Source of the DNA: Yamagishiella unicocca | Taxonomy: Eukaryota; Chlorophyta; Chlorophyceae; Chlamydomonadales; Volvocaceae | Assembly: GCA_003116995.1 (NCBI GenBank) | Contig: BDSL01000047.1 | Coordinates: forward strand, 558,001-622,000 | Reading direction: 5' to 3' | DNA: 64,000 bases | Shown here: positions 1 to 21,065 of the stretch, piece by piece | Position numbering within the stretch: position 1 is the first letter of the stretch | Layout of the letters: each line of letters opens with the position of its first letter | Made by a program: the position numbers and the translations under genes | The notes under the pieces: model-generated | What the model saw: only the letters and a program-made list of their open reading frames with translations | What the model was told of the DNA's origin: nothing | The model's database searches: none

Positions 1-2128
1 TCCGCCAGCGGCCTGCGAGGCGCTGCGGCCCACGACCACGCCAGCGACTGTGCCCATGCCCGTAGCCATCCCAGGGAGCGACTCCGGCAGCGCGGCGCCC
101 GGATCCCTTTGCTCGTGTTGTTGTAGTTGTTGCTGCTGTAGTTGTTGCTGTTGTTGCTGGTGGTCCCCGGGGGCTACCAGGCTGTTCACCGCCGCCGCCG
201 GCAGCTGTATACCTGCGGCGGCCAGGGCCGCCTGCATCGAGGCCACTGGCGCGCTGGTCGCTGCACCCGCGCCACCGGCTGAGACGTCCTGGTCCGACAG
301 CTGGGGCTGCGCACCCCCCAGCATGCCCCCTCCCTGGCTGTGCTGCTGCCCCGCGGGCTGGTCCTCGTAGTCCTCCGTGGTGGCCTCCGCCTGCCCCTCG
401 CGCTTCTGCCGCATCATGCGGTGAGCGGCCTGGCGGCGACCCTCGCTGCGCAGCGTCTCAATCAGCTCGTCCTGCAGGCAGCGGCACCACCAGCAGTACA
501 GCACCGGCACTGACATGACCACGAGGCACCTTGCGGAGCCAACCCAATCCGTCCGCACCGCCAGCCGCCGGGTGGCTGCGGTCCCTGGGGGCTGCGCCCC
601 CTGCCTGTTCGATTGCGGCGCTGCCTATGCTACCGCACCCGTCCCTGCGGTGTTGCGTTTGGTTGGCGCGGAATGCTGCAAGCGGGTCTGGCACCGCTTC
701 CTTCGAAGCGCCAAGCCTGGCCGCTTTCTTCGGTGGGAGCTCTGGAGGCTCAAATGCATCACGTATGCCTAACATTGCGCGTCTTCCGCTGATACCGAAC
801 TTCGTAAACAGATCGCGTGCGGCAATGAGAGATCCGTGAACAGGCGGAACGTGACGGAGGGTGCTGCGTCATTATGGGCGCCCTCACCGCTCCCCCGCCA
901 TATCGCATCTCCACGTCACCCGCACCTGGCTGATGGCCTGCAGCCAGGCGAACTCCTTCTCGTACTCGGTCGGGTCAAAGTTGGTGATGCCGCTCTTGAC
1001 GCCGGCTGCGTTGTGCAGCTCGCACCATAGCATCATCTTGTCGTACGCGCGGGCGGCCTCCTCCTCGTTATCGAAGCAGCCTGGCGACGGGCACAGGCCA
1101 CACACGCCAGCCCAATCAGCGAAGTGTGCTAAGGCAAATGGGGTGGCGGGCACTATCGGCGCATCTCAACACCAGTCGCAAACATGGCCCCTCCCCCTTC
1201 CGGAAGCGCAACTGGCCCGTTTCTAGTGATGTGGACTTACCAAGAGACGTAGGCTTTCCGTTCCGCCGAAACTGCGCCTCCCAGCGCTTCGTGGGGAACG
1301 TTTGATGCACACCACGGTACTTTGAGGTGTACGTGCGGCCCGATCCGTTTGCCTTGCTCTTAACGGCGCGAAGCAATTTAATGGCGTTGCCCATCTTTCC
1401 GCCACTCGCATGGTGCTGAGGCACCGCTTTCTGTGAAGGGGAACGCGGAATGCGGGCGGTCGGGCGTCACAGTGCTGTGTTTCGAGACCGAGGTCGGCAG
1501 GTCAGCCGTGGGCAGGTTAGACTGCACCCTTCCAATCCCAAATGCCATGCGCTCACCGCGCGCGGGTGACCTCGTAGCGATGCGTTTGAAGGCATGTTGG
1601 AGGGTCTGTTCCTGGTGGGCTTGTGCGAATGCCAATCTGGCACGCTCAGCCCCATGTCCTGCAGGTACTCGAGCTCTTGGATTGTACTAGAGCGGAGTCT
1701 GCAAATAGTAGGTTGAAAGTGTAGAGCGCCTTGGCGAAGACGGGCCTGCAGGACGCGTAGGATGTGACCCACACCACGATAGCGGGAAAACAGCTGGCCG
1801 ACAAGGGCTTGCCTGCAACATATCGAGCTGGTCCTTCACCAATAATCCACCTCCCATTTGCGTAAGCTCCATCCTGTGAAAGCCATGGACTAACAGTGAG
1901 GCGGAAGGTTCCGCATTACAGGTGGGTCAAACAGCGACCTTACAGACTGTATCGCCGCGACGGGCCTGGCAGCCGGCCAAATGTTCTTGATTGCTCCATG
2001 ACCTGTTCGCTCGTGCTGGCCTCGAGCAGAGGCCCTGTATCGGCTGGGCGCTCCATGTCAATGTCCGGCGCCTCCAAAGCAGCTTGCTGCTCCTCTTTTT
2101 CATTCCAGGATAGTGATGCCATTACCAT
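1..2128 (-). CDS. AP2-domain transcription factor (partial, 3' end beyond left edge)
   Basis: Five exons on the minus strand fit by phase: 2128-1944, 1698-1557, 1430-1241, 1080-926 and 471-1, giving about 381 residues before the window ends. Exons 3 and 4 together encode one AP2/ERF DNA-binding domain at about residues 146-224. It opens with the diagnostic KYRGVHQ, continues through RWEAQFRRNGK, is split by a phase-1 intron at SLG/CFD, and ends EEAARAYDK...ITNFDPTEYEKEFAWL. AP2 domains bind DNA through a three-stranded sheet, so a nuclear transcription regulator is expected. The last exon is rich in Gln, Ala and Gly, including runs of Gln, which is typical of algal regulators. The start ATG at 2128 is the least certain point, because a TGTAA lies only a few bases upstream, so the first exon could differ. 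The target genes cannot be inferred. Confidence 0.72.
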
Positions 2129-2497
2129 GGTATTTACAAACGTGACATTGTGGGTAATAAGAGCTGTTGTAAGCGCCTAAACCAGCGTCTTCCCTAATAC
2201 TGCGGTTCAATAAGGCTTTGCTTGTAACGTTGTCTCATTAGATGACAACGCGAAGCATACTTGAAGTAATGCCATTTGGGCTGGACATGAAACGCACACC
2301 ATGACCCGCGGTACTGCAGTACCCATCTGACGCTATCTGTAGCTGATCACCCTCAAAATTCGTGCTCTGCCTAGAGACGCTAATGCTTCCTGTCCTGACT
2401 CCGGGAGGGAGCTGATCAGCTGCCCAGTCATATGTCGTCAAGAATCTCGTACAGGCAGTTGGCCCCCAGAATCCTGAACTCTGCACACAGACGCGCC

Positions 2498-5400
2498 TCA
2501 CATGCCAGTATGCTCCCGATCGCGCAGCATGGGCCACGATGACATGCTGGAGATGCGCAGCGCGTCAAAGCTGTCCTGAATTACCCTCCCCGCCCGCCCC
2601 ATGCCGCCAGCTCCTCCAAACACCACGACGCCCTGACCCCCCACGCCACTTCCAGGTGCGGCCCCACCGCCGCTAGATGACCCGCCGGTGAACGGGTCCG
2701 TGGCGGGTGTGTTGGGCGAGGTGCATTGAACGGGGACAGGAAACTCAGCCGGAAGGTCGTGGTCTATGCAGTTATCAGCTTCGCCCGGAGCTCCTGACCC
2801 GAAAGATCCAGATGCACCGGCAGGATCCTGGCTGCCTGCCCGAGTGCCGAAGCCTCCGGGAGCTGCGTTGCTTATCGGCGTTGCCTCAGCCGCCGGCACA
2901 GCGCTAACCAAACCGCCGCTGAGGCCACTTAACGCCACGCCCGGCGTCGGGTAGACCGGGCCGCCGTGCTGCAGCGGTGTGGCCCCAGGCGCAGTTGGGT
3001 CCCAGGAGAAGCGCAGCTTGGCGTGTGGGAACAAGACAGGCGTAGCGCCCGCAGCGTCGGCACCGTTAGCCTTGGGACGGTTGTTCGCTGCGGCGTGCAC
3101 GGGCGCTGCAAACTGAAACTGCGGGGACGGGGTTGAAGAGGGCCAGGCGGCAGGTGTTGGTACACGCATGCCACGGACATCGGCCCCCGGGGTGTACTCC
3201 GGTTAACACGGTGAGAGAGCACAATACATTGCAATCAATGTATCGTGGTGTGGGACCGACCGAAGTGATCACCCGCAAGGCCCCACGTTAAGCCGATCAC
3301 GTCTGGTGGCGCAATAACGTTCCTTAACGCCTACCATGGGTGGTCCTGGTGTAAGGATGGACCTCGACGTCATTGTGCTGCCGGGCACGCCGCCATTGCC
3401 AAGGCCCGCCGCGGCCAGTCCCGTCGGCGGGAGTCCCATCGGGTGCGCCACCGGCACGCGCTGCTTGACAGGCACATCGGCGGCGGCGCCCAGCATGGGG
3501 CTGAAAAATCGCAGCGGGGCCTCCCTGCTCTCGTCGAGCGCAGCGACTGACTGTCCCAGGAGCGAGGCCGGGTTCCTGCTGCTGGCTCCGAAACCAAAGA
3601 CGCTGGGTGAGGTGCACGGAGAGGCCTCCATTGGACAGGCATCCTCGTTGACATTCCCGAAGCCAAAGCTGTCGGATTCTCCCGACCCGACGACCGCTGC
3701 CAGGACACCCGGAGTGGCGGCTAGGCTGGTGTACGGACTGGCGTCCACGAGCCAGCTCAGGTCCTGTTCAAGGCCGACAGCGCGGGTTTCGTGGGGTGGG
3801 CTGGTTAGCGATGCATCTTGGTCGCGTTTGTGTTAGCCATATGAAAGGACGAGCCGGCAATTAGGCGGAGACGGACGCGGCATGTGCCATTTTCTTTCGT
3901 GCAGCTTCCTAAACAGCCCGTTTGGTAATTGGATGGTAGCTCGGGATTGTACCTCTTAATCCGGCAGCACCGCGATGCGCAACCTGTAACCCGTAAACGG
4001 TCGCCTTGCAATTATTGATGACGAGGTCGATGCGCGCACCTGGGGGCGTCGCGGCGTCCCATCGTACGCCGACGGCTCCGGCGCCGCCGCTGCACCGTCC
4101 GAGCCGCCTGTGACCTCCCCGATGGACGCGTTCGGCTGCTGTCCCCAGTTGCAGAGCGGCGGAGCTCCCACTGCTTCAGGCGAAGAAGCCAGCATCCCCA
4201 CGATTACCGGCGCAGGTCGCTTGGCAGCGGACAGGCCGTTCTGCGGCGGACACAGGGGGAGGGAGCGACAATGACTTCGCGTGTAAGCAACTGTGAATGC
4301 ATGATCGTCATTTTGCCCGGCCAAGTGTTACCCCACCCGCGGCCCCATACATGCTACCGCTCCCACGGATGCACCAAGCAGCAATACAGTCAGTTGATGG
4401 GGACGACATATCAGCATGCGTACCTGCGGGAAATGCGGGACGCCAGCCATGTTGCGTACGTCTGGGCTGCCGCTGGCTGCACCTGGAGGTGTTAAACCAG
4501 CAAGTCGGTCGCCTGCAGACCGGTCGCCGGCCCCTACTGTGGACTTGGAGCCAGCAGCCCTAGGGTCTGCTACTACTCCCGCCGCCGCCGCCGCACCACC
4601 GCCAGCTGGAGAGGCGGGATGCTTACCAGTCGCCGGCAAGGGCTTGGCTCGCTGAGGCTGCGGAGCTGGGCACGCAGTGGCGGCGGGTGCCCGGCGCACG
4701 GCCTTCAAATCAAGGGTGGGGTTTGGTGCGGCTGCCTTGCGCACTGGCGCACGTGCTGGCGGGGGCGGAGATGCTTGCTGGGCGATCCGTTGGGGTTGGG
4801 GTTTCGCGACGGGGTCGACTCCAGAGGAAGGCGCCTCAGCTGCGGCAGGAGCGGGGCCATTGTCAGTGGGAGCTGCCTCCTGGACCTGAGACCCCGGGCG
4901 ACCGAGCAACGCCTCATACTGCCTGCGCCGCTGCGCGCGCTCTTGCTCGGCCTCCTGTCGGGTGCCGCGAGCCGTCAGTTGCAGCCGCTCGGCTGCCCCA
5001 GCGGCCGGGCCGCGGGGGACCTGACGCTGGGCGTTCCTCTCCGCACCCGACTGCGCTGCCCCCTGCGCCACAGCAGGGCGTCCGACGGTATCGCCTGCAA
5101 CTGCTCCACGCACGGGTGCCGCTTTCGCCTTGTGCGCAGCAGCAGCAACGGTGGCGGTGCGGTCGGGCTTGCCAGGGCCTCCTGCGGCAGCAGCCCCTTT
5201 TGCGGGTGCGCCGGCGGCCGCCGCTGCAACGGGCTTGTGGACAGCGCCTGGGCGAGCGGAGGCGCAGGGACGCAGGGCTGCAGTCCCTTTCGCCGCCGCA
5301 GCAGCGTGCGCCCCAGCAGCAGGCCTAGCGGTTAGGGGGCGTGTGTTGTCCCCAGCGATGATGGCTGCAGCCGTGCTGCCACCCATTGCAGATGCATGCT

Positions 5401-8400
5401 TTGCTCTGGTCTTGCCGTCATTTGGCTGCTGGTTACCCACGGCGGCCGCTGCTGCTACCCTCCGCCCCGGCGTCAACTCCTGCGTTCGCGCCGGATGCCC
5501 AGGCTCTTCGCCTGACGGCAGCTTAGTGCATGCCGCCGCCATCGCCTTCGGGGCCGCTAGCTTGCTGCTGCTGACCGGCTGCTTCTGCTGCGCCGGGGCC
5601 GCGGTGGGGGTATGTGCAGAGGTCTGCGCGGCGGCCGGCTCGGGCGCCCTGGAAGGGGGTGCGGGCGTGATTGACATCGGATCGGCGGCGGGCGACATGC
5701 TGGCCAGCGGCGGCGCTGACGGCCTCCTCGCCGAGAACGAGCCGCCGAACACTACGGGGCTGCGTGCGGACACCGGCTGCTGCCGCAACGGCATCATGTC
5801 CGCTGCCACAGCGGCACTGGGCGTGCGCAGGTGCGGTGTCGCAACAGGCGACTTGCAGGCAGCGAGAGCGTCGAAATTGAGCTTGGGCACGGCAGGAACT
5901 TGCGCGGACGACGGAAGGGCGGCGACCGCTGCTGAGGTTTTCCTGGCTGACCCGACCGGTGTAGCCTGCGGCGCCGTCAGATCAGCCATCGCGCCGCCCA
6001 GGCTCGACCTAGGGCGGCGGCCTTGTGTTGCTGACAAGGGCCTAAGGCCCTTTGCTAGTATTGGGCTGCGCATGGCGGGGCTGCTGACTGGCCGTGCAGC
6101 TGCTTTGGAGGTGCTGCCCGGGGTGGTGGTTGCGCGAGGTGCAGCGGGCGCCTGCACTGCAGCCGGCGGAGGACACGCCGCAGGGGCTGCGTGTTTGTGC
6201 TCTTGCCGCGGACGCTTTGACGGTGACGACGTGGGAGCAGCGGGCCGCTTTGAAGGCGGCAGCTGGTCGGGGCTGTTGGAGGCAGGTGGCGGAAGGGGCT
6301 CAGGTGCGGCCGCCTGCGCTCGACCGTACCTGCCAGCTGCTACACCGCTGCCACTCGCTCCACCAGCGCCACCCTTCCGGGTCAGGATCATCCGGGTGCC
6401 TGCCGCCGGAGCTTCGAGCCCAGAATCAGACTCATTCTGAGCTGCTGCAAGCTCCACGGCGGCAGACTTGCCCGCAGCTTGCTTGGCTGCCTCACCCTTT
6501 GGCGCGTGGCTGGGGCCTGCAGCCGTATGCTTGGTCATGTGCGTCGCCACTACCCTGGTAGCTGCTGCTAACACCTTGGCTGCTGCTGCGCCGCCTTGCA
6601 GCGCCGATGGCTTGGAGCCAGCTGCCGCCTTCGCAGCTCCGCCACCTCCTGCAGAATTCCGCCTGTTGACTGGCGCCTCGCCGCCCGTGCTAGCACGCCC
6701 GACAACGTCCGCGGCACCCGCCTTCCGTGCCTTTGCCTGCGGGTCTGCAGCTTTGCCGCCAACCGCAGCAACGGGCGCGGCAGTGGCTGCCTTCTGTCGT
6801 GCTGATGTCCGCTTCGCGTGCTGCTGTGGAACTGGCTGAGGATCAGTTGTGTTGCCTGCGGCAGTGTTGCCTGCCGGCAGAGCAGCACCTGCGGCCGCGG
6901 CACGGCCCGAACTGCCTAAGGCGCGGCCCGCGACCGGCGGGACCTTCAAGGCCGAAAATGGCGTGATTGGGGGAGATGTCGCCAAGACGGGCCGCACGCG
7001 CTTGATGAAAAATGGCGTTCCGGAGCCGTTCCCCGCCGCGCCCTGGTCACCCTTGGCGACAACCACCGCTGCAGTTTTGGTTGCGCCTGCACTTGGTGGC
7101 GGGTTTGCTCCGGCAGCGCTCGCGCGCCGGACCGGGATTGCAGTTGCTTTAGCGCGCGGTGTTGCCTGCTGCTGGGCATCTGTGCCCACGATGCTGTGGC
7201 GTCGCGGCCGCTGCGACGATTGCTGCCCAGGCGTAGTGGCAGCACTGGCCTTGGCGGCCCTCTGTTGTGTTGGCTTCGCAGCGCTCAGTGGTCTTAAAGC
7301 CGACGCTGGCGCATCGCGCCATTCTGGCCGCTGTCGCGGAGCTGATGCAGCTGATCCTGGCACCCTGCGGCTTGCTGCGTTGCTGGCGGGGGTGGCACAC
7401 GCCGGAACGGCCGGCGACGCGCATGTGGCGGCGTGCACGGCACTCTCACGTCTGACGGCTGCGGACCGGGGACCCGATGTACGCGCTGGCGTACCAGCCC
7501 CATGCGCTGTCTTCTTCCTCAAACATGTGGCAACTGTGTTGGAGTTGCCGCATGTCTCTCCGCTGCCCTCCAGCAACATCATATGCGCTGCCGGCACAAG
7601 CGCTTCGATGGTTGCGGCTTCTGATAATGTCGGTGACAGGATGACTTCTGCCACCTCGTTAGCGTCCATATCCAAACTCAGTGAGTCGCCCAAAAGTGGT
7701 CCAAGAAACGACGACACATCCGCAACATTTGTCGGCAACGATTCCAGGCTTGCCGAGATAGGGTCAGCGGCCGTACCGAGCGGCATCAAAGTAGTTGCGT
7801 TGACATAAACGTCACTGTGCACGATGCCTTCTGCGTCGAAGTCCAGTGAAACGCTGTGTTCGCTCACCAGGTCTAGCTGCTCTACAACGTTTCCAGAGAA
7901 AGTGTCGGCCAGGGGGGCTTCAGCGCGTGGGCGCTGGGGCATCTCCCCGCCAGAGCTGGCACCTAAAGGTCCCAAGACGTTTTCTTCAGGCGCCGCCTTA
8001 AAAGACAGTCGATTGGCCGTGGCCACTTGGGTTCCCGAACCAAGCGAGCTTGGCCTGCTGCCGGCAGTTCGCGCACCACCACCCGCATTTCCACCAGTAA
8101 ATATTAACATTGTTCCTTGAGCCCTGCGTGACTGCGCGCCGGAATTGCCGTCGGATTTAGCGGACCGTAAGGCTGTGCCCATCGGCGTGTAGAATGCATC
8201 ACTGTCCGTCGCTTGCGAGCTGTCATACGTCTTATTACTGAAGGGTGTGAAGAAATGACCTTGCGTCTGATTAGCTGCGGAAGGTGTTAGAGCTTGCAAG
8301 TGGCCCTTGAGGTCCGCAAGCTGAGCAAGGGAGCAGCTGACGGAGGTGCCCACGGCAGGATTGTGAAAGCTCTTAAAGCGTTCTTGGTCATCATGAACCT

Positions 8401-8458
8401 GCTCTACATCGCGCCCAGTAGGGCTGAAGCACTGTAAAGGCAGGTCGTTGGCGGACAT
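2498..8458 (-). CDS. Very large Ala/Pro/Ser-rich protein of unknown function
   Basis: Four exons join in frame, all introns phase 0: 8458-4424, 4240-4040, 3763-3335 and 3118-2498, giving about 1761 residues. Donors read CAG|GTACGC, CAG|GTGCGC and ATG|GTAGGC, and acceptors end GCAG or ACAG. The first exon alone holds 1345 codons with no stop. The N-terminal 300 residues are of mixed composition and carry aromatic-Ser/Thr-Pro motifs such as CFSPTG, FFTPFS and FYTPMG. The middle 900 residues are Ala/Pro/Lys/Arg-rich and look disordered, with many SP and TP dipeptides, which fits a basic phosphoprotein. The later exons repeat the style (RFFSPMLG, FSWDPT). I recognise no folded domain. The terminal stop assumes no further splice: a GTGAGG directly before it is a possible donor. 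It ends about 370 bp before the AP2 gene on the same strand; one fused gene is less likely but not excluded. Confidence 0.55.
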
Positions 8459-9248
8459 TGTTTCCTGACTGGCAGTCTGCTTAGCACATTTGGCTGCTTG
8501 TCGTTAACCCTAACCTGTGACACGAAATCTAGTTCACGTTTGTTTGGATGCAACTCAGGAAGTCATGGACGGCGGAGCGTCGGCAGGTGTGGAACTCCAT
8601 TTGAATTGCCATGATTCTGGATCTCGGGACATCCACAGTTACAGTTGGTTGTTGTCAAGTCAACATACGCCTTCCCGTTACAGGGCATCACGCACCGGCA
8701 TAACACGACAATCAGATTTCAATATGCAGATACGCGGCAGTAACTACGCTGACCAAGTCTTTTTAGCGTTTTACGTTTTCTAGCCATCAACAACATGAAT
8801 ACATATTCACGCCCAGCCCTCCAATTATACAGACAAACTTGCTCGCACCCTTCAATCCCCAACAACCTTACAGCGGAAAGCGCACCCTCTGTGAAGGAGA
8901 CTGCATAGGATCATAGCTTGTTGTACACACGTCCCATGCTCTGTGACCCCCGGAGTCCTGCGGTCGGTCCTGCACGTTCTCCATCGGCGTCGCGCGATGC
9001 ATGAGTGAAATCACACGCGAGACTTGTTTTAAAAAAGTCGCCAAATATATACATGAACCTGTTGGCCATAAGAAGGAATCAAGGCCCGGGTTAGGTTTTC
9101 AATGGAGCAACATTTGTATCTTGAACCTGACAGAAGAGAGTCCGATGGGTAAATGGTCAAATCGCGTGGGACGCCAGGCGCACATGGCGAAAGGCCGATG
9201 CGCTATGGCCAATTAAAAGGGGGGCCTTGTTCAGCGCAGGGAAATACC
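8459..9248. other. Intergenic region, no supported gene
   Basis: Upstream flank of the large minus-strand gene that starts at 8458. Base composition is more balanced than in the surrounding coding DNA. Short ORFs occur on the plus strand (for example 9001-9216) but show no recognisable domain, codon bias or splice context. No RNA gene or repeat was recognised. Confidence 0.4.
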
Positions 9249-9482
9249 ATGGACGTTGGACACGGAGCAAAGCCCTCCCCAACAAATATCCTCGGTTCCG
9301 TCGCCAAGGTTATCGCCATTGGCTCTGCAGCAGCAGCTGCAGACCAATATTTGATAAAAAGGCAGTTAAAGCCGATCCAGGAGAACGTCCAAAGCCTGCA
9401 AAGCAAGCTGAACAAGCTGGACACGGACGTCCGAAGCCTGAACAGCAAGGTGGACAGGCTGGACAAGCTGGATCGGCTTTAA
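9249..9482 (+). CDS. Small coiled-coil ORF overlapping a fold-back repeat (tentative)
   Basis: Reading from the ATG at 9249 gives 77 residues; an in-frame ATG at 9153 would give 109. The first half contains AKVIAIGSAAAAADQYLIKR, and the second half is a clear short coiled coil with leucines and valines in heptad spacing (IQENVQSLQSKLNKL, then DVRSLNSKVDRLDKL). The AKVIAIG part lies in the left arm of an inverted repeat. The right arm encodes nearly the same peptide on the opposite strand, so one of the two reading frames is a copy. It could be a small protein gene, an exon of a larger gene, or only part of a hairpin-forming transcript. No family is recognised. Confidence 0.3.
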   Translation: MDVGHGAKPSPTNILGSVAKVIAIGSAAAAADQYLIKRQLKPIQENVQSLQSKLNKLDTDVRSLNSKVDRLDKLDRL

Positions 9483-9542
9483 CTGCCTTTCTATCGAATA
9501 TTGGTCTGCAGCTACTGCTGCAGAGCCAATGGCGATAACCTT
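9306..9542. repeat. 75-bp inverted repeat (fold-back, 87-bp loop)
   Basis: The arms are 9306-9380 and 9468-9542. The reverse complement of the right arm matches the left at 72 of 75 positions; the differences are at three isolated bases. The loop is 9381-9467. Both arms begin AAGGTTATCGCC and end GCCGATCCAG in their own orientation. The four bases CGCC occur directly outside both arms (9302-9305 and 9543-9546), which could be a target duplication or chance. A transcript from either strand would form a 75-bp, nearly perfect RNA stem. Confidence 0.9.
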
Positions 9543-9869
9543 CGCCCAGGTCGGGAAAACATGCAGCATTTCATCCCTAATTTCTTTCAAGTTTTCTTTT
9601 GAAAGAGTGGTGCAAAAGGTCCGTTTAACCGACATTTCTAGGCCCTCGCTGCGAGCAGTCACCACCCTCGCCTCCACTTACCAGATTCCAACGAACATCC
9701 CAGGAACTGCATCCAGAGCTGTCCGCGTGGCTTGCGCCACCAGCTTCAGCACTTCGGTGTCGCACACGCACGCATGCGCCGCATCTACCTGCGCCATCAG
9801 GTTCAGAACAAGGGAGGGACAACATCGCTTGATCCAGCTGCGCGAATACCCGCGAGGAGCGCGCCCCAT
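9366..9869 (-). other. Exon-like segments on the minus strand sharing the fold-back peptide
   Basis: Two minus-strand segments look coding. Segment 9869-9682 reads LVLNLMAQVDAAHACVCDTE and onward to GMFVGIW, and ends at a strong donor (TG|GTAAGTGG). A compatible acceptor (ATTAG|G) near 9572 continues DEMLHVFPTWAKVIAIGSAA into the right arm of the inverted repeat. The 3' end after the arm is read through the loop and looks unnatural. These may be 3' exons of the membrane-protein gene upstream (10086-10905), but the join between them is unproven. Confidence 0.25.
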
Positions 9870-10085
9870 GGTAGCAGGCTCAGGGTTTAGGTGCCCCTAA
9901 CCAGGCCCCTATCCGGAACATCAGGGTCAACCGACTCCATTGCCCCCCGTATACTGTCGTGCTGTGTGACACGTTTGCAGGGTTGGCATAAACTCTACTA
10001 TGCCTGACATGCCTGCGTAGTTCACTGCGAGGTTTTGGACGTAGTTTCGAGCCGCGCTACAATCGCGGCGGCTTACAGACCAACA

Positions 10086-10905
10086 TCAGCCCCACCGTTG
10101 TGCAACATGGTCATCCAGTTCCTCCCGACCAATGCAAGATCCAACACCGAGGAGGGCCGTTACCTGATCGCCAGGCAAGTTGATGCGGCCCTGGGACGTA
10201 TGGTACACCGGCCAGCAGCGCCTGCCCCACAGCGCCCTCAACGTACCCTCGACGCACCCCTCCCGCGCACCCACCTTAACATAATCATAGATGCCAAGGT
10301 TAACGCACGTGGACGGGCACGTGATAGACGATGGCCAACCGTTTTCCATCATGATCGCCAAGATGAGGTCATTGCCCGCCGCCGCCAGCTCCCCTGACGT
10401 GACGGACCAGTTGGCGTAACCGGACTTCCAGCTGCTGTACACTGGCGCCATGGCCTGCTGGTTGGCAAGCACATTCTGGACCCCGTGGTAGCTGACCCAT
10501 GTTAGGATAGCCATTACTGAGAGGCCCATTAACAACACCACGATCCAGACCATGATGAGCCACCAGAGGAAGTGGATCACGGCGTTGATAATGCGGTATA
10601 CCCGGAGCTGCTTCGCGTTGGGCCCTATACGCGCAGCAGGGGGCGTGGAAATTGAAGCAAGGGACCGGGGGATGCCGTGGGATTTGGAGGTGGGAGTAGA
10701 AGTTGTCACCGTCGTACGCACCTGACAAGTCGTTCTCCACAGCAAGGAGCTTGTGGCATAAACCCAGCCCAAACAGCGCACACGCGAAGATCATGTAGGC
10801 TGAAGACGTCCCCTTTACCGCCTCCTCACCACGTCCAAAGTTTGGGGCCGTGACAGATGGCCCCAAAACTTCCAATGAGTACTCTATCTGGTTAAGGATA
10901 ACCAT
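10086..10905 (-). CDS. Putative membrane protein with two hydrophobic segments (tentative model)
   Basis: Two exons join by a phase-1 intron: 10905-10722 (donor CAG|GTGCGT) and 10624 onward (acceptor TATAG|GG), reading ...VENDLSGPNAKQLRVYRII.... Hydrophobic segments are AYMIFACALFGLGLCHKLLA in exon 1 and a long stretch after VYRIINAV in exon 2 (HFLWWLIMVWIVVLLMGLSV and onward), so an integral membrane protein is likely. Exon 2 may end at 10164 (CAG|GTAACG donor) with further exons near 9869-9682, or run to the stop at 10086. The 5' end is also uncertain: GCCGCAG just upstream of the ATG at 10905 looks like an acceptor. It is divergent from MCM5, about 700 bp away. No family recognised. Confidence 0.4.
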
Positions 10906-11604
10906 CGTAAAGTGTACCCTGCGGCAATGGCCCCACGCACAAGTGTATGAGTCAGCGCAACCCATAACCATTCGAGTAACACAAAGAAGGGGGCACATGA
11001 CGCGTGCAGGCATGCCATTGATCCTCAGGGGTTGTCCACCGTGTCCCTCCGTCTCCAAATGCTGGCAGCTTCAGGACCCATTGAAAGCTCACCATACCGC
11101 AACTCCAATAATCATGCATAGCATGCATGTCATAGGTATTATAGGCACATAGTGCAGCAGGGGCCGCGCTGCCATTTTCCTCGCCGCTGTTAGCTCCAAA
11201 CTATGAAGTAACTGCCGGGATTGCTCGTTCGTCGCTCAAATCATCCTACAGTTCAATATATTAGTTTGCATATGGATTGTGCTCATGGTCAGGCTAGCCA
11301 AACTGTATACCGGTATCCCCAAAAGCTGAATTGAGGCAATTGATATTTTAGCAGGCACATACCTTCAGGAGCCATTATCCTGGATTACATAGGATTCTTC
11401 GTCACTGTAGGCTAGTGCAAGAAACGGGATGGCAACTTGGCCCAAATTCCAGCGACGTGCCGTACAGTAGCCTTGCCGTATCGAATAATGGCGGGAGGTG
11501 TCAACAAGGCAAATATGTCGATTAAGCCCATCATTCACCATTGACGTAATACATGCACTTCTAGACACACGTCGGAGCACCTTTACGGTTCATACAGCTT
11601 GACA
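10906..11604. other. Intergenic region upstream of MCM5
   Basis: This lies between a minus-strand membrane-protein gene and the MCM5 start, so it probably holds both promoters. Composition is close to balanced. I see no convincing TATA box, conserved cell-cycle element or RNA gene. Short ORFs here (for example 11365-11580 minus) have no support. Confidence 0.35.

Positions 11605-21065
<9,461 letters not shown>

Noticed and set aside
5130..6440. 436-codon plus-strand ORF
   Set aside because: It lies opposite the large minus-strand exon and only mirrors its GC-rich, Ala-rich codons; no start context, domain or splice evidence.
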